A stretch of 64,000 bases of DNA from JAAELZ01 sp965223465 (GCA_965223465.1 OZ245025.1:3100001-3164000), one strand, 5' to 3'. Positions 7,712 to 17,606 are shown, counted from the first letter of the stretch. Numbers and translations are program-made. The notes: a model not told the origin generated them from the sequence alone.

Positions 7712-8428
7712 TTAGGGTGTCAGCGTTGCCAGGGTTTTCAATATCCAGGTTTCAGCTTCGGTGTTTACTTCTCTGGGCTTACGTCCTGTGGTGTTAATGG
7801 CTGGGCCAATGATGACAGTCACCGTCCCGGCTTTTTTACCCAAAATGCTACCTTTAGCCCAGAATACGCCGGCGTTGTGCGCCACGGGGACGATTTTAGC
7901 CCCGGCTTTGGTCGCAATATAGGCCCCTCCCGCCTGGAACTTACCGGGCTTACCTACGGGCATTCTCGTTCCCTCAGGAAATATGATAATCCAGCGACCT
8001 TTGTTTAGTCTATCGATACCTTGGGCGATGAGCTGCTGTAATGCCTTGGTTTTTTTGCCACGATCAATTGCAATCGGTTCATTGGCCGCCAAGCCCCATC
8101 CAAAAAACGGTATCCATAACAGCTCTCTTTTTAGTAAATATGATTGGGCGGGGAAGATTTTCTGAAAAATAATGGTCTCCCAGGCAGACTGATGATTCGC
8201 GAGAACCACAGAAGGCTCGCTTGGTAAATGTTCAAGGCCCCGAACGTCAAAATCGATTCGACAGCATTTTTTTAGCCACCAGCGAATGAAACCCGCCCAA
8301 ATACCGATAAATTTGGCTTTTTGTAAGGAGGATAAAAAGGGCGCAGATAATATGGCGATCGGGGAAAACAAAAGTGTTGAGACAATCTGCCCGATAACAA
8401 AGGCGACGTTACCGATGAACTGGCGCAT
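7712..8428 (-). CDS. plsC: 1-acyl-sn-glycerol-3-phosphate acyltransferase
   Basis: PlsC-type enzyme that puts the second acyl chain on lysophosphatidic acid in phospholipid synthesis. The 238-residue protein has an N-terminal membrane segment, acyltransferase motif I as N78-H-Q-S-A-W-E84 (the HxxxxE form usual in this proteobacterial branch), and motif III F150-PEGTR155. The C-terminal part (KIVPVAHNAG) holds motif IV. It is the last gene of the minus-strand glyQ operon and starts directly after the gmhB stop. It converges with the cox cluster over 15 bases. Confidence 0.9.
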   Translation of the reverse strand: MRQFIGNVAFVIGQIVSTLLFSPIAILSAPFLSSLQKAKFIGIWAGFIRWWLKKCCRIDFDVRGLEHLPSEPSVVLANHQSAWETIIFQKIFPAQSYLLKRELLWIPFFGWGLAANEPIAIDRGKKTKALQQLIAQGIDRLNKGRWIIIFPEGTRMPVGKPGKFQAGGAYIATKAGAKIVPVAHNAGVFWAKGSILGKKAGTVTVIIGPAINTTGRKPREVNTEAETWILKTLATLTP

Positions 8429-8986
8429 CTAATGAGCCAGCAGCTGATCGGCGAAAGCGGCCAGGTCTTGATATACCGGCACGGTTTTTAAAGCGAGGTA
8501 GTGGCGTGTTTCAACAATAGATTTTTCGCTATTTTCACCTTTACCCGTGCGTACCAAGATCGGTATTGCCCCCGCACTTTGGGCTGCCTGTAAATCTCTA
8601 ATGGAATCACCGACAGCGTATATGCCAGTTAATTCAAGCTGATAATCCTGAGCAAACTGTTTTAACAAGCCAGGATTGGGTTTGCGACAATCACAATGAT
8701 CATTTGGTCCGTGTGGGCAAAAGTATATATTTTCAATTTCGCCCCCTAGTGCTGCGAGTAATCGCTTAAGTTTTGCGTGCATTAGCTCGAGGGTGGGTAA
8801 ATCAAATAAGCCTCGGGCAATACCTGATTGGTTTGATACGATGATAATTTTATAGCCTGCTTTATTCAGTTTAGCAATCGCTTCCAGGCTGCCAGGCAGC
8901 GCGCGCCATTCGTCTGGAGATTTGATAAATGCATCAGAATCGTAATTGATTACCCCATCTCGGTCCAGAATCAGCCACTTCTGCAT
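8429..8986 (-). CDS. gmhB: D-glycero-beta-D-manno-heptose-1,7-bisphosphate 7-phosphatase
   Basis: HAD-family phosphatase of the ADP-heptose pathway for the LPS inner core: removes the 7-phosphate from heptose bisphosphate. The 185-residue protein shows the HAD nucleophile motif D8-R-D-G (LILDRDGVIN), motif II SNQSGIARG (about 51-59), and the GmhB zinc loop C90-P-H92...C98-D-C100 followed by RKPNPG. The size is normal. It lies between the MazG-like gene and plsC with almost no gaps, so it is co-transcribed with the glycyl-tRNA synthetase genes, an arrangement common in Pseudomonas relatives. Confidence 0.93.
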   Translation of the reverse strand: MQKWLILDRDGVINYDSDAFIKSPDEWRALPGSLEAIAKLNKAGYKIIIVSNQSGIARGLFDLPTLELMHAKLKRLLAALGGEIENIYFCPHGPNDHCDCRKPNPGLLKQFAQDYQLELTGIYAVGDSIRDLQAAQSAGAIPILVRTGKGENSEKSIVETRHYLALKTVPVYQDLAAFADQLLAH

Positions 8987-8989
8987 GGG

Positions 8990-9337
8990 CTAATCGGGTT
9001 TGGTAAACGCACCAGAGACACGTACGCGACCGTTCACCATTTTGCTGTCACGCTGCAGTATCTTATCCATTTTTAACCAAAACGCGTCGTTCAGATCAAA
9101 ATCGGCGGCTATTGCATTGCCAAGCAATAGGATCAACAAATCAGCGCACTCCTCCGCTAACTCAGTTTTGCTTTTTCCTTTGGTCACCGCCTCTGAAATT
9201 TCACCTATTTCCTCTGTCATCAAGGCGACGCGATAAATCATGTCTTCACCCCCATTTTCATTGAAGCGGTGCTTATCATGAAAAGCTTGTACGCTCTTCA
9301 TCATATAGGACCAATCATGTTTGTCTGATATTGCCAT
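8990..9337 (-). CDS. MazG-like nucleotide pyrophosphohydrolase
   Basis: A 115-residue all-alpha NTP pyrophosphohydrolase-fold protein. The metal-binding motifs are visible as E42-E43-I-G-E46 and E62-E63-C-A-D66, the EExxE...ExxD pattern of the MazG/iMazG family. Such enzymes cleave nucleoside triphosphates to monophosphates and may clean up abnormal nucleotides; the substrate here cannot be told. It overlaps the glyS stop by one base and ends 4 bases before gmhB, so it is translated within the same operon. Confidence 0.8.
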   Translation of the reverse strand: MAISDKHDWSYMMKSVQAFHDKHRFNENGGEDMIYRVALMTEEIGEISEAVTKGKSKTELAEECADLLILLLGNAIAADFDLNDAFWLKMDKILQRDSKMVNGRVRVSGAFTKPD

Positions 9338-11439
9338 TAGTTTTCTACATTTAAATGGGATATATCCGCAACGTGAAAAAACAAAACACGCAGTTGGTTA
9401 AGCAGGCCGAGCCGGTTATCACGCACTGCCTCATTTTCATCCATAACCCGCACTTCATCAAAAAACTGGTTTACAGGTTGTTCTAACTTCGCAAGTTCGG
9501 TCAGACCTACTTCGTATTGTTGGGCGTCGAAGGCTGCCTGTGCGGGCTGGCTCGTTGCTTGTAACGCTTGCGCGAGGCCATGTTCTGCCTTTTCGCTGAA
9601 CAAATCAGGGTTGTATTGTTTGGTGTGATCTGGATTCTTCTTCAAGATATTGGCAATGCGCTTATTAGCGGCCGCCAGCGCGGTCGCGGCTGATTTTTGG
9701 TGGCTGAAGAAATCGTGTACTGCACGAATACGTCGATCAAAATCATATGCGCGTGTGGGTTGAACGGCTGCCACCGCGTTAAACACATTTATATCAAAAC
9801 CTTGCCCAGTGTAATAAGCACGCAGCCTGTCGATAATAAATTGCCGGCAATCAATTTGAGTTTGATCATTCGGTCTGGATTCAATATTCGGCGTGTCCGC
9901 ATACGCTGTAATGGCAATTTCCAGCAACGTATTAAACGGAATATCCAGTTTACGCTCAATGAGCATGCGTAAAACTCCAAGCGCTGCCCGCCTAAGCGCG
10001 TACGGATCTTTTATCCCGGTCGGTTTTTCTCCGCTGGCAAATATACCCACCAGCGTATCCATTCTATCTGCTAGCGCGAGTGCCAATGCAGGCTTAGATT
10101 CGGGTAAGCGATCACCCGCAAATTTGGGCCAATAATGCTGTTCGATAGCCTGGTAGACAATGTCATCTTCGCCATCGTGTTTCGCGTAATAGCTTCCCAT
10201 GGTCCCTTGCAAGCTGGCAAATTCACCCACCATGTTGCTTAATAGATCCAGCTTACACAAAGCTGCAGCACGTTGCGTTGCCCTGGTATCGCCATTAATT
10301 AGTTCAGCATATTGTTCACTAACGCTCTCTAGTCGGCGTGTTTTATCCGCCATTGATCCCAATTTAACATGAAACAATAAATTTTCTAGCCGCGCAAAGT
10401 TGTTTTCCAGAGATTGTTGTTTATCCTGGTGCCAAAAAAACTGCGCGTCGGATAACCGAGCATGGAGCACGCGCTGGTTGCCAGTAAGTACTTTGCCGGG
10501 TTTTGGGCTATCGATATTGCTGACCGTTATAAATTTGGGCAATAAATCCCCGGCTTGATCCACAACATAGAAATATTTTTGATGGTCTTTCATCGAAGCG
10601 ATCAACGCTTCTCGTGGAACCTCCAGAAAGGCTTCATCAAAGCCGCCCATAATGGGCACCGGCCATTCAACCAGTGCAGTTACCTCATCCAGCAAATCTG
10701 GGTCAAGGACAACTTCACCGCCGTGCTGTTTGGCGAGCTGTTGGCATTGTTTGCTTATCAGGGTTTGGCGTTGCGCATAATCGGCGATAACAAACGCTGT
10801 TTTTAGCGCTTGTTCGTATCTGTCGGGGTGCTCGATCTCGATTGCATCTGGGAAATGAAAACGGTGCCCTTGTGAGATATTGCCCGCGCTCAATTCCAAG
10901 GCGCTAACATCCAGCACGGTGTTGCCATATAAGGCCAGTAGCCAGTGTACGGGGCGCACAAATTCGGCGTTTTTATCGCCCCACCGCATACGCTTGGGTA
11001 TGGGTAGTTGTTCGATGGCCGTTTCTAGTGCGGTTTGTGCACATGCAGTGATAGATTGACCAGCAACCGTTTGTTCATAAACCAACCATTCCCCCTTATT
11101 GGTTTGCTCGCGCTTCAGGTCGGCGACCTCAACCCCACAAGATTTGGCGAAACCTAGTGCGGCCTTGGTTGGTGCACCGGATTCATCGTAAGCAGCTTTT
11201 ACTGCTGGGCCTTTACGCAACTGGTTGAAGCTGGCTTGCCCAGATTTAATCTCGCTTAAGTAAATGGCGAGCCGTCTGGGGGTGGCATAAGACTTAATCT
11301 CGGTATCGTTGCTGAGTAAACCTGCTTCAGATAATGACTTGGTAAAACTCTGGCTGAACGCATTCGATAAATTGATTAATGCCTTTGGAGGCAGTTCTTC
11401 AGTGCCGAGTTCGATCAGCAAGGGTTCTGTATTACTCAT
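9337..11439 (-). CDS. glyS: Glycyl-tRNA synthetase beta subunit
   Basis: Beta subunit of the alpha2beta2 bacterial glycyl-tRNA synthetase, needed for tRNA recognition and charging. The 700-residue length is typical (E. coli about 689). The start MSNTEPLLIELGTEELPPK is the family N terminus, the centre contains the HD-like stretch KLDLLSNMVGEFASLQGTMG, and the end has the anticodon-binding region with VMDENEAVRDNRLGLLNQLR. The ATG overlaps the end of glyQ by four bases. Confidence 0.97.
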   Translation of the reverse strand: MSNTEPLLIELGTEELPPKALINLSNAFSQSFTKSLSEAGLLSNDTEIKSYATPRRLAIYLSEIKSGQASFNQLRKGPAVKAAYDESGAPTKAALGFAKSCGVEVADLKREQTNKGEWLVYEQTVAGQSITACAQTALETAIEQLPIPKRMRWGDKNAEFVRPVHWLLALYGNTVLDVSALELSAGNISQGHRFHFPDAIEIEHPDRYEQALKTAFVIADYAQRQTLISKQCQQLAKQHGGEVVLDPDLLDEVTALVEWPVPIMGGFDEAFLEVPREALIASMKDHQKYFYVVDQAGDLLPKFITVSNIDSPKPGKVLTGNQRVLHARLSDAQFFWHQDKQQSLENNFARLENLLFHVKLGSMADKTRRLESVSEQYAELINGDTRATQRAAALCKLDLLSNMVGEFASLQGTMGSYYAKHDGEDDIVYQAIEQHYWPKFAGDRLPESKPALALALADRMDTLVGIFASGEKPTGIKDPYALRRAALGVLRMLIERKLDIPFNTLLEIAITAYADTPNIESRPNDQTQIDCRQFIIDRLRAYYTGQGFDINVFNAVAAVQPTRAYDFDRRIRAVHDFFSHQKSAATALAAANKRIANILKKNPDHTKQYNPDLFSEKAEHGLAQALQATSQPAQAAFDAQQYEVGLTELAKLEQPVNQFFDEVRVMDENEAVRDNRLGLLNQLRVLFFHVADISHLNVEN

Positions 11440-12314
11440 GGTTTGCCTCCAGTACCGCGGGGAAAACCAAGATTTTCACGGCTCTCATAATATGCTTGTG
11501 CAACTTTGCGGGACAGGTTACGCACTCTGCCGATGTAACGTGCACGCTCCGTAACGCTGATGGCCTGACGTGCGTCCAGCAAATTAAATAGGTGGGATGC
11601 TTTCAGGATTTGCTCATAAGCCGGTAGCGAAATATGGTTATCAATTGCCAGCTCGCAAGCAGCCTCTGCAGCGTCAAATTGACGAAATAGTTCTGGCACA
11701 TTGGCCAGCTCGAAATTATATTTAGATTGCTCGACTTCATTTTGATGAAAAATATCCCGGTAGGTATAACCCTCTGTCCAGACCAAATCAAACACGCTAT
11801 CGACTTCCTGTATGTACATTGCGATGCGCTCTAAGCCATAGGTAATCTCACCGGTCACTGGGCGGCATTCCAGGCCGCCGACTTGCTGAAAATAAGTAAA
11901 TTGGGTTACTTCCATACCATTGAGCCAGACCTCCCAACCCAAACCCCAGGCACCCAGAGTCGGGGATTCCCAGTTGTCTTCAACAAAGCGAATATCGTTT
12001 TCGAACAGGTTTAACCCAAGCGCTTTGAGTGAATCTAGGTATAAGGTTTGGATATCGTCTGGAGAAGGCTTCAATACGACCTGATACTGATAATAATGTT
12101 GCAAACGATTGGGGTTTTCACCATAACGCCCATCGGTTGGTCTGCGCGAAGGCTGTACATAAGCAGCTTGCATTGGCTCTGGGCCAACTGCATCCAGAAA
12201 AGTAGCGCGATGAAACGTACCTGCACCCACCTCCATGTCGTAGGGTTGCAGTATAATGCAGCCCTGATCCGCCCAGTACTGTTGTAAAGCTAGGATTATT
12301 TGTTGAAAAGTCAC
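11436..12314 (-). CDS. glyQ: Glycyl-tRNA synthetase alpha subunit
   Basis: Alpha subunit of the tetrameric enzyme; carries the class II catalytic core. The family segments YWADQGC-I, PYDMEVGAGTFH, QPSRRPTDGRYGENPNR and WEVWLNGMEVTQFTYFQQ are intact. The frame is open upstream to an ATG at 12407, but the first 31 residues of that reading have no match to the family N terminus, and a strong promoter (12343-12371) lies inside them. I therefore choose the GTG at 12314, giving 292 residues beginning MTFQQIILALQQYW, which aligns with the usual start. First gene of glyQ-glyS-mazG-like-gmhB-plsC. Confidence 0.93.
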   Translation of the reverse strand: MTFQQIILALQQYWADQGCIILQPYDMEVGAGTFHRATFLDAVGPEPMQAAYVQPSRRPTDGRYGENPNRLQHYYQYQVVLKPSPDDIQTLYLDSLKALGLNLFENDIRFVEDNWESPTLGAWGLGWEVWLNGMEVTQFTYFQQVGGLECRPVTGEITYGLERIAMYIQEVDSVFDLVWTEGYTYRDIFHQNEVEQSKYNFELANVPELFRQFDAAEAACELAIDNHISLPAYEQILKASHLFNLLDARQAISVTERARYIGRVRNLSRKVAQAYYESRENLGFPRGTGGKP

Positions 12315-12342
12315 AACGGGGTCATCAGAAATAAAGGCTTGG

Positions 12343-12371
12343 ATTATAGTGTTCTGACTACGGCGCTGCAA
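12343..12371 (-). promoter_or_regulatory. Sigma-70 promoter for the glyQ operon
   Basis: On the minus strand, TTGCAG (12371-12366) and a perfect TATAAT (12348-12343) are separated by exactly 17 bases. Transcription would start near 12336, about 22 bases before the GTG start of glyQ. This placement is the main reason to reject the longer glyQ start. Confidence 0.7.
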
Positions 12372-12636
12372 AAACATTGTGAAAAAGTCGGGGATAATGG
12401 CCACCAAATCGGTAGGGGGTAAGTAACTCGGTGGGGTTGAATGAATGCTAATCTGAGTAATGGGGCGACTTAATCCCGGTTTAATGGGCCAGATTTAATC
12501 AATGGATATGCGCGTACTAAAGTGGTGACTTGAGCCCGAATCTTTTAAAATAGACCGATGACACTACATCTAGATGAAGTATCTTCCTTTTCTTGTTTTG
12601 GACACCAGCTCAGGGATCTAACACCGTAAACTCACC

Positions 12637-15096
12637 ATGCTAAACGCAATAAAGTTGTTATTAACCGCTATTGGTAGCGTGTTGGGTGGATTGTTGGGGC
12701 GTGCATTTGCGTTTCTGATGATGGCTGGGCTGGCTGTGGGATTGCTGGCAGGGTCCTATGTGTTGCAATTGATGGACGATTTGCCTGATATTGATCGCGC
12801 GGATGAAATTGATCTGAATGTGCCGCTTAGAATCTATACTAGTGATGGTAAGCTGATTGGGGAATATGGTAACGAACGCCGTGTTCCAGTTCTTATTCAA
12901 GATACGCCATCCATTTTACACGATGCGATCATCGCGGCAGAAGATGAGAGTTTTTATCATCACTCGGGGGTTGATTACCGCGCTATTTTGCGGGCGGTAA
13001 TAAGCAATTTGAAATCCGGTGAGCGTGGGCAAGGAGCGAGTACCATTACCATGCAAGTGGCGCGTAATTTTTTCTTGAGTAATGAGAAAACTTATGAGCG
13101 TAAGCTAAAAGAGGTACTCGTTGCGTTTAAGCTCGAAAAAAGCTTGAGCAAGGAACAAATACTCGAGCTATACATTAATAAAATATTCCTGGGTAATCGA
13201 TCATATGGGTTTGCTGCTGCGGCTCAAACTTATTATGGCCGCCCTCTAAAGGAATTGAACCTGCCGGAACTTACCATGCTTGCGGGTTTACCCAAAGCGC
13301 CTTCCGCCTTTAATCCTGTGCGGAATCCCAAACGAGCCAAGGTAAGACGTAACTACGTCCTGGATCGCATGCACCAGCTTAAATTGATTGATGATTTAAG
13401 TCATAAAACCGCCAAAGCAGCACCTTTGACGGCCAGTTTATATGTTGCCGATCTGGATATGCAGGCACCGTATGTTTCAGAGCTAGCCCGTCAGTATATG
13501 ATTGATCACTTTGGGCAGGAACAAACCTATTCCAGGGGGTTTAATGTGGTGTTGACGGTTCATTCGAAATACCAGCAATCTGCTCGCTCAGCCTTACGTA
13601 AAGGCCTGCTGGATTATGATTTACGCCATGGCTATCGGGGAGCAGTGACCAACGTAGATTTAAACAGCATTAGTTTAAATGATGATGAGCTCTCGCTTGC
13701 GACGCAGATTTTGCGCGATCATCCATCTAGTGGAGAATTAAAAGCAGCGCTGATTACACGGGTAGGTGAAAAATCAGCAGACGCTACCTTGGCAGATGAT
13801 GAAAAAATCAAGCTCGAATGGGAGGGGATATCATGGGCGCAGCCTTATTTATCACCCAATGGTATGGGCGCTGCACCAAACGTTGCAAAGGATGTGTTGC
13901 GCACGGGTGATGTAGTCTATGTTATTCAGGGCGAAGAAGAAAAGTGGCGGCTAAGCCAAATGCCAGAAATTGCAGGTGCGCTGGTCACACTCAATCCGAA
14001 GACAGGCGCAATCCTAGCAATGGTCGGCGGTTTTGATTATTATTTATCTAAGTTTAATCGAGCTGTGCAGGCACGTCGCCAGCTTGGCTCGAATATCAAG
14101 CCTTTTATTTATGCGGCAGCACTGGAGCAAGGACTAAGCCCAGCCAGTTTGGTTAGTGGTGCACCGATTGTGGTGGAAAATGCCGAAGAAGGGGTATGGC
14201 GTCCAGAGAATTATTCGAAGAAGTTTTTTGGGCCTACTCGGTTACGTCAGGCGCTCACGCTGTCTTTGAATCTGGTTTCGGTGCGTTTGTTACGCGCTAT
14301 TGGGGTCAATTACACGACCAATTTTCTTGCAGGTTTTGGATTTGAGCGTTCAACGTTACCCGGAAATTTATCCCTAGCGCTCGGAAGCGCCTCTGTCACC
14401 CCGCTGCAGGTGGCGAGTGCTTACGCCACTTTGGCCAATGGTGGTAATAAATCACGACCGTTTCTCATTCAGAGTATTACGGATCGTGATGGCAATTATA
14501 TTGCTAAGGAAGAAAGCAGCTGCGACCTATGCGCGGTATTAGAAGAAGACACGCGGCCTTTCGCCAATCTATCGGAAGACGCTCTGGCGAAGCCTGCAAT
14601 TTCGCCAGCCAGTAATTTTCTGATCACCAGTATGATGCAAAGCGTGATTACCGCAGGCACCGGCCGCAAGGCTTTGGTGTTGGAGCGCAAAGATTTAGCA
14701 GGTAAAACCGGAACCACCAATGATTACCGTGATGCTTGGTTTTCTGGCTTTAACCAGGATGTGGCCACCAGTGTCTGGGTGGGGTATGACCAACCAAGTT
14801 ATCTGGGGCGTCGAGAATCTGGAGCAGGCGCAGCCCTGCCTGTGTGGATCGATCATATGCGAGAAGTGCTAAAAGATTATCCGGAAAAGCCCTTACAGCG
14901 TCCCGCAGGTGTGATCACTGCGTATGTTGATAAAAGTTCGGGGCAGGTTACCAACGCGGGGAGTCCCAACGGTTATTGGGAGTATTTTAAAGTTGGCACA
15001 TTGCCAGGCCGTTCTACCAGTATTGCGGCAGGGCAAAGCGGTGCTGAATTGAGTGTACCAACTGCAGTTGAAGCAGAATCTGAAGATTTGTTTTAA
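12637..15096 (+). CDS. mrcA: Penicillin-binding protein 1A
   Basis: Bifunctional class A PBP: polymerises lipid II into glycan strands and cross-links them. The 819-residue protein has a cytoplasmic tail and one membrane helix (about 22-43), a GT51 transglycosylase domain with catalytic E102 in EDESFYHHSG and the GQGASTITMQVARN motif, and a transpeptidase domain with S485-N-I-K488, S543-L-N545 and K690-T-G-T-T. An OB-like insertion lies between the two. Divergent from glyQ across 229-322 bases; mlaA follows after 11 bases. The outer-membrane activator LpoA of this class is encoded at 41231-43171. Confidence 0.96.
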   Translation: MLNAIKLLLTAIGSVLGGLLGRAFAFLMMAGLAVGLLAGSYVLQLMDDLPDIDRADEIDLNVPLRIYTSDGKLIGEYGNERRVPVLIQDTPSILHDAIIAAEDESFYHHSGVDYRAILRAVISNLKSGERGQGASTITMQVARNFFLSNEKTYERKLKEVLVAFKLEKSLSKEQILELYINKIFLGNRSYGFAAAAQTYYGRPLKELNLPELTMLAGLPKAPSAFNPVRNPKRAKVRRNYVLDRMHQLKLIDDLSHKTAKAAPLTASLYVADLDMQAPYVSELARQYMIDHFGQEQTYSRGFNVVLTVHSKYQQSARSALRKGLLDYDLRHGYRGAVTNVDLNSISLNDDELSLATQILRDHPSSGELKAALITRVGEKSADATLADDEKIKLEWEGISWAQPYLSPNGMGAAPNVAKDVLRTGDVVYVIQGEEEKWRLSQMPEIAGALVTLNPKTGAILAMVGGFDYYLSKFNRAVQARRQLGSNIKPFIYAAALEQGLSPASLVSGAPIVVENAEEGVWRPENYSKKFFGPTRLRQALTLSLNLVSVRLLRAIGVNYTTNFLAGFGFERSTLPGNLSLALGSASVTPLQVASAYATLANGGNKSRPFLIQSITDRDGNYIAKEESSCDLCAVLEEDTRPFANLSEDALAKPAISPASNFLITSMMQSVITAGTGRKALVLERKDLAGKTGTTNDYRDAWFSGFNQDVATSVWVGYDQPSYLGRRESGAGAALPVWIDHMREVLKDYPEKPLQRPAGVITAYVDKSSGQVTNAGSPNGYWEYFKVGTLPGRSTSIAAGQSGAELSVPTAVEAESEDLF

Positions 15097-15107
15097 AGAG
15101 AAACGTA

Positions 15108-15896
15108 ATGCAACTGAAATCTAGTCGAGCTTGGGGAGGTGTCAAGGCCTTGTTTTTGACGACGCTTATATGTATTTCCTTAGGTGCCTGTGTGAGTACC
15201 AAGGCGGCGTCGGAATCTAAACAGGTTCAGGTAACGGAGCAAAACGGAGACCCGTTTGAATCGGTCAATCGTTCAATTTACCAATTTAACTTTAAACTTG
15301 ATCGATGGGTGTTAAAGCCGGTTGCTAGTTTTTATAAAGAACATGTACCCAGCCCCGTGCGTCGTGGTGTTCGCAATTTCTTTTCCAATTTATGGGAGCC
15401 CAACACCATGGTGAATGCCTTGTTACAAGGTAAGCCAGATAAGGCAGCTGATTCAACTGCGCGTTTTATCCTGAATACAACCATCGGCGTACTGGGGATA
15501 TTTGATGTAGCGACACCGCTTGGTGTGGTTGAACATGAAGAAGACTTTGGCCAAACACTGGCAGTTTGGGGTGTAGGAGATGGGCCCTATATAATGCTGC
15601 CTTTTCTAGGGCCGAGTAATTTACGTGATACTGGGGGGCTGGTGTTGCAATATGGATTGACCGACCTTGTGCCCCCCATATTTGATGGAAGTGAGCAAAT
15701 GATCGCGTCGGGTATGCGCCTCATTGATACGCGTACCGCATTATTAGGGGTTGATGAAACCTTGCAATTACAGGTGGACCCTTATCTTTTTTTACGTGAA
15801 AGCTATCGCCAATCCAGGGCTGTGGCTATTGCTGATGGCGTTCCTGCTACTCAAGAAGAAGATGCTTTTGAAGAAGAGTTATTTAATGAAGAATAG
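15108..15896 (+). CDS. mlaA: Phospholipid-binding lipoprotein MlaA
   Basis: Outer-membrane lipoprotein (VacJ) that removes phospholipid from the outer leaflet and hands it to the Mla retrograde transport system. The 262-residue protein has a lipoprotein signal with lipobox ISLGAC (Cys about 28), then family segments DPFESVNRSIYQFN, RRGVRNFFSNLWEPNTMVN and EDFGQTLAVWGVGDGPYIMLPFLGPS. The acidic tail (EEDAFEEELFNEE) is ordinary for the family. It follows mrcA by 11 bases, so the two may share a message. Confidence 0.95.
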   Translation: MQLKSSRAWGGVKALFLTTLICISLGACVSTKAASESKQVQVTEQNGDPFESVNRSIYQFNFKLDRWVLKPVASFYKEHVPSPVRRGVRNFFSNLWEPNTMVNALLQGKPDKAADSTARFILNTTIGVLGIFDVATPLGVVEHEEDFGQTLAVWGVGDGPYIMLPFLGPSNLRDTGGLVLQYGLTDLVPPIFDGSEQMIASGMRLIDTRTALLGVDETLQLQVDPYLFLRESYRQSRAVAIADGVPATQEEDAFEEELFNEE

Positions 15897-15930
15897 CGGT
15901 GCTGTCTTATTCGGTTAACCCAGGGACTTA

Positions 15931-16770
15931 ATGGCTAAAAATAAAATATACGCGGTTGGTGATGTTCAGGGTTGTCTGAAGCCATTACAAAAGTTAATTG
16001 ATCAAAGCGATATCAATCTTGATAAGGATCAACTTTGGTTTGTTGGTGATCTGGTTAATCGAGGCCCGCAATCGTTAAAAGCATTGCGCTTTATAAAAAA
16101 TTTGCATGAGCAGGGTAAAGGGCGCGTGCGGGTGGTATTGGGTAATCATGATTTGCATTTGCTCGCGATGGCGTCAGGCTCGCGAAGACAGTTGATGACG
16201 CCTGGATTGAAGCAAGTATTGGATGCCAAGGATCGAATAGAATTAATTGAGTGGTTGCGTCACCAACCCCTGTTTTATAGAGATAAGGCTCACAAGCTTG
16301 CACTGGTACACGCGGGGGTCTACCCGCGCTGGAGTATAAAAACGGCAGCAGCGCGGGCGCGCGAAGTAGAGGCCATCATCCAGGGAGACAAATACGCCAA
16401 GTTTATGCGTAAAATGTATGGTAAGCGGCCAGCAAAATGGTCCGATGACCTGGAGGGTTGGCCACGTTATCGCTGCATCGTCAATACCATGACGAGAATG
16501 CGATTTTGCACTCGCAAAGGAGCACTTAATTTCTCTTGCGCCGGCAAACCGGGCACCCAATCACGGGTCCAATATCCTTGGTATCAATTGCATTTGACCC
16601 CGCGTAAGAACTGGCGCATTGTATTTGGCCACTGGGCGGCGGCTGGTGCTTGGTTCGACGGCAATCATATCGCGCTGGATAGTGGGTGCGTGTGGGGAGA
16701 TAAGATGACGATGGCGCGGGTTGATAGTCGTTTTGTCACGTTTACCCAGGTGCGATGTAACAAGAAGTGA
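15931..16770 (+). CDS. apaH: Symmetrical bis(5'-nucleosyl)-tetraphosphatase
   Basis: Metallophosphatase that splits Ap4A into two ADP, and removes Np4 caps from RNA in E. coli. The 279-residue protein has the phosphoesterase signature GDVQGC (11-16), GDLVNRGP (about 38-45) and GNHD (about 69-72), with LVHAGVYP further on. It overlaps the next gene by four bases (GTGA), making a tight apaH-pseudouridine synthase-transporter unit. A long C-terminal region FGHWAAAGA is as in ApaH. Confidence 0.95.
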   Translation: MAKNKIYAVGDVQGCLKPLQKLIDQSDINLDKDQLWFVGDLVNRGPQSLKALRFIKNLHEQGKGRVRVVLGNHDLHLLAMASGSRRQLMTPGLKQVLDAKDRIELIEWLRHQPLFYRDKAHKLALVHAGVYPRWSIKTAAARAREVEAIIQGDKYAKFMRKMYGKRPAKWSDDLEGWPRYRCIVNTMTRMRFCTRKGALNFSCAGKPGTQSRVQYPWYQLHLTPRKNWRIVFGHWAAAGAWFDGNHIALDSGCVWGDKMTMARVDSRFVTFTQVRCNKK

Positions 16771-17606
16771 CACAACAACAACCCAGATCCAATATTAAGC
16801 CTGTACGGCGGTTGGAGAAGTCATTGCGGGTGGACCAAGACGGTAAATTCGCAATTGATGTGCTCTCTGCGCACACCCCTTTATCTCGGCAAAAACTTAA
16901 AGAGGCGATGACCAAAGGCGCAATATGGCTAAAAAAAACCACTGGCGCGCGCCGCCGACTTCGTCGAGCAAAAACAAGCTTAGCCAAGGGTGACCTTTTA
17001 GAATTGCACTATGACGCTCATATTCTAGCATCGCAAGTACCTGATCCTGAGTTGATTGTCGATAAGCTAGACTATAGTGTGTGGTACAAACCACAGAATA
17101 TGTTTTCACAGGGTTCGAAATTTGCCGATCATTGTGCGATAACAAGATGGGTGGAGAAAAACCACTATCCCAAGCGGGCGGTTTATCTGGTGCACCGGCT
17201 CGACCGCGCTGCGAGCGGTTTGATGTTACTCGCGCACAAGCAGCAAGCTGCTGCCAAGCTTTCGAAGTTATTCAGCACGCGTAAAATTGAGAAGCGATAT
17301 AGTGTGACCGTGGCGGGTAATTTTGATTTGCCTTTACCCTTCGTGATGGATAGTCCCATCGACGGCAAATTTGCACACTCAACCGTATTGCAGGCCAAAC
17401 CCGGAACCATTCAAAGTGATTTGGTAGTTGAAATTAAGACCGGGCGTAAACATCAGATTCGCCGCCATTTGAGCGAGCTGGGTTGGCCGGTATTGGGGGA
17501 TAGTTTATACGGTGACGGTCAACAAACCGAATCGTTGCATTTGGTTGCGAGTTATCTTGCCTTTGTTTGCCCGGTTTCAAATGCGCCGGTTGAGTACCAA
17601 ATTTGA
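16767..17606 (+). CDS. RluA-family RNA pseudouridine synthase
   Basis: Converts uridine to pseudouridine in structured RNA. The 279-residue protein has an N-terminal S4-like region (about 30-85), then the catalytic motif HRLDRAASGL with the essential aspartate near residue 138, and the later motif TGRKHQIRRHLSELGWPVLGDSLYG. The start is a GTG that overlaps the apaH stop codon. Which uridine it modifies cannot be read from sequence; it may be an rRNA or tRNA site. Confidence 0.88.
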   Translation: MTQQQPRSNIKPVRRLEKSLRVDQDGKFAIDVLSAHTPLSRQKLKEAMTKGAIWLKKTTGARRRLRRAKTSLAKGDLLELHYDAHILASQVPDPELIVDKLDYSVWYKPQNMFSQGSKFADHCAITRWVEKNHYPKRAVYLVHRLDRAASGLMLLAHKQQAAAKLSKLFSTRKIEKRYSVTVAGNFDLPLPFVMDSPIDGKFAHSTVLQAKPGTIQSDLVVEIKTGRKHQIRRHLSELGWPVLGDSLYGDGQQTESLHLVASYLAFVCPVSNAPVEYQI

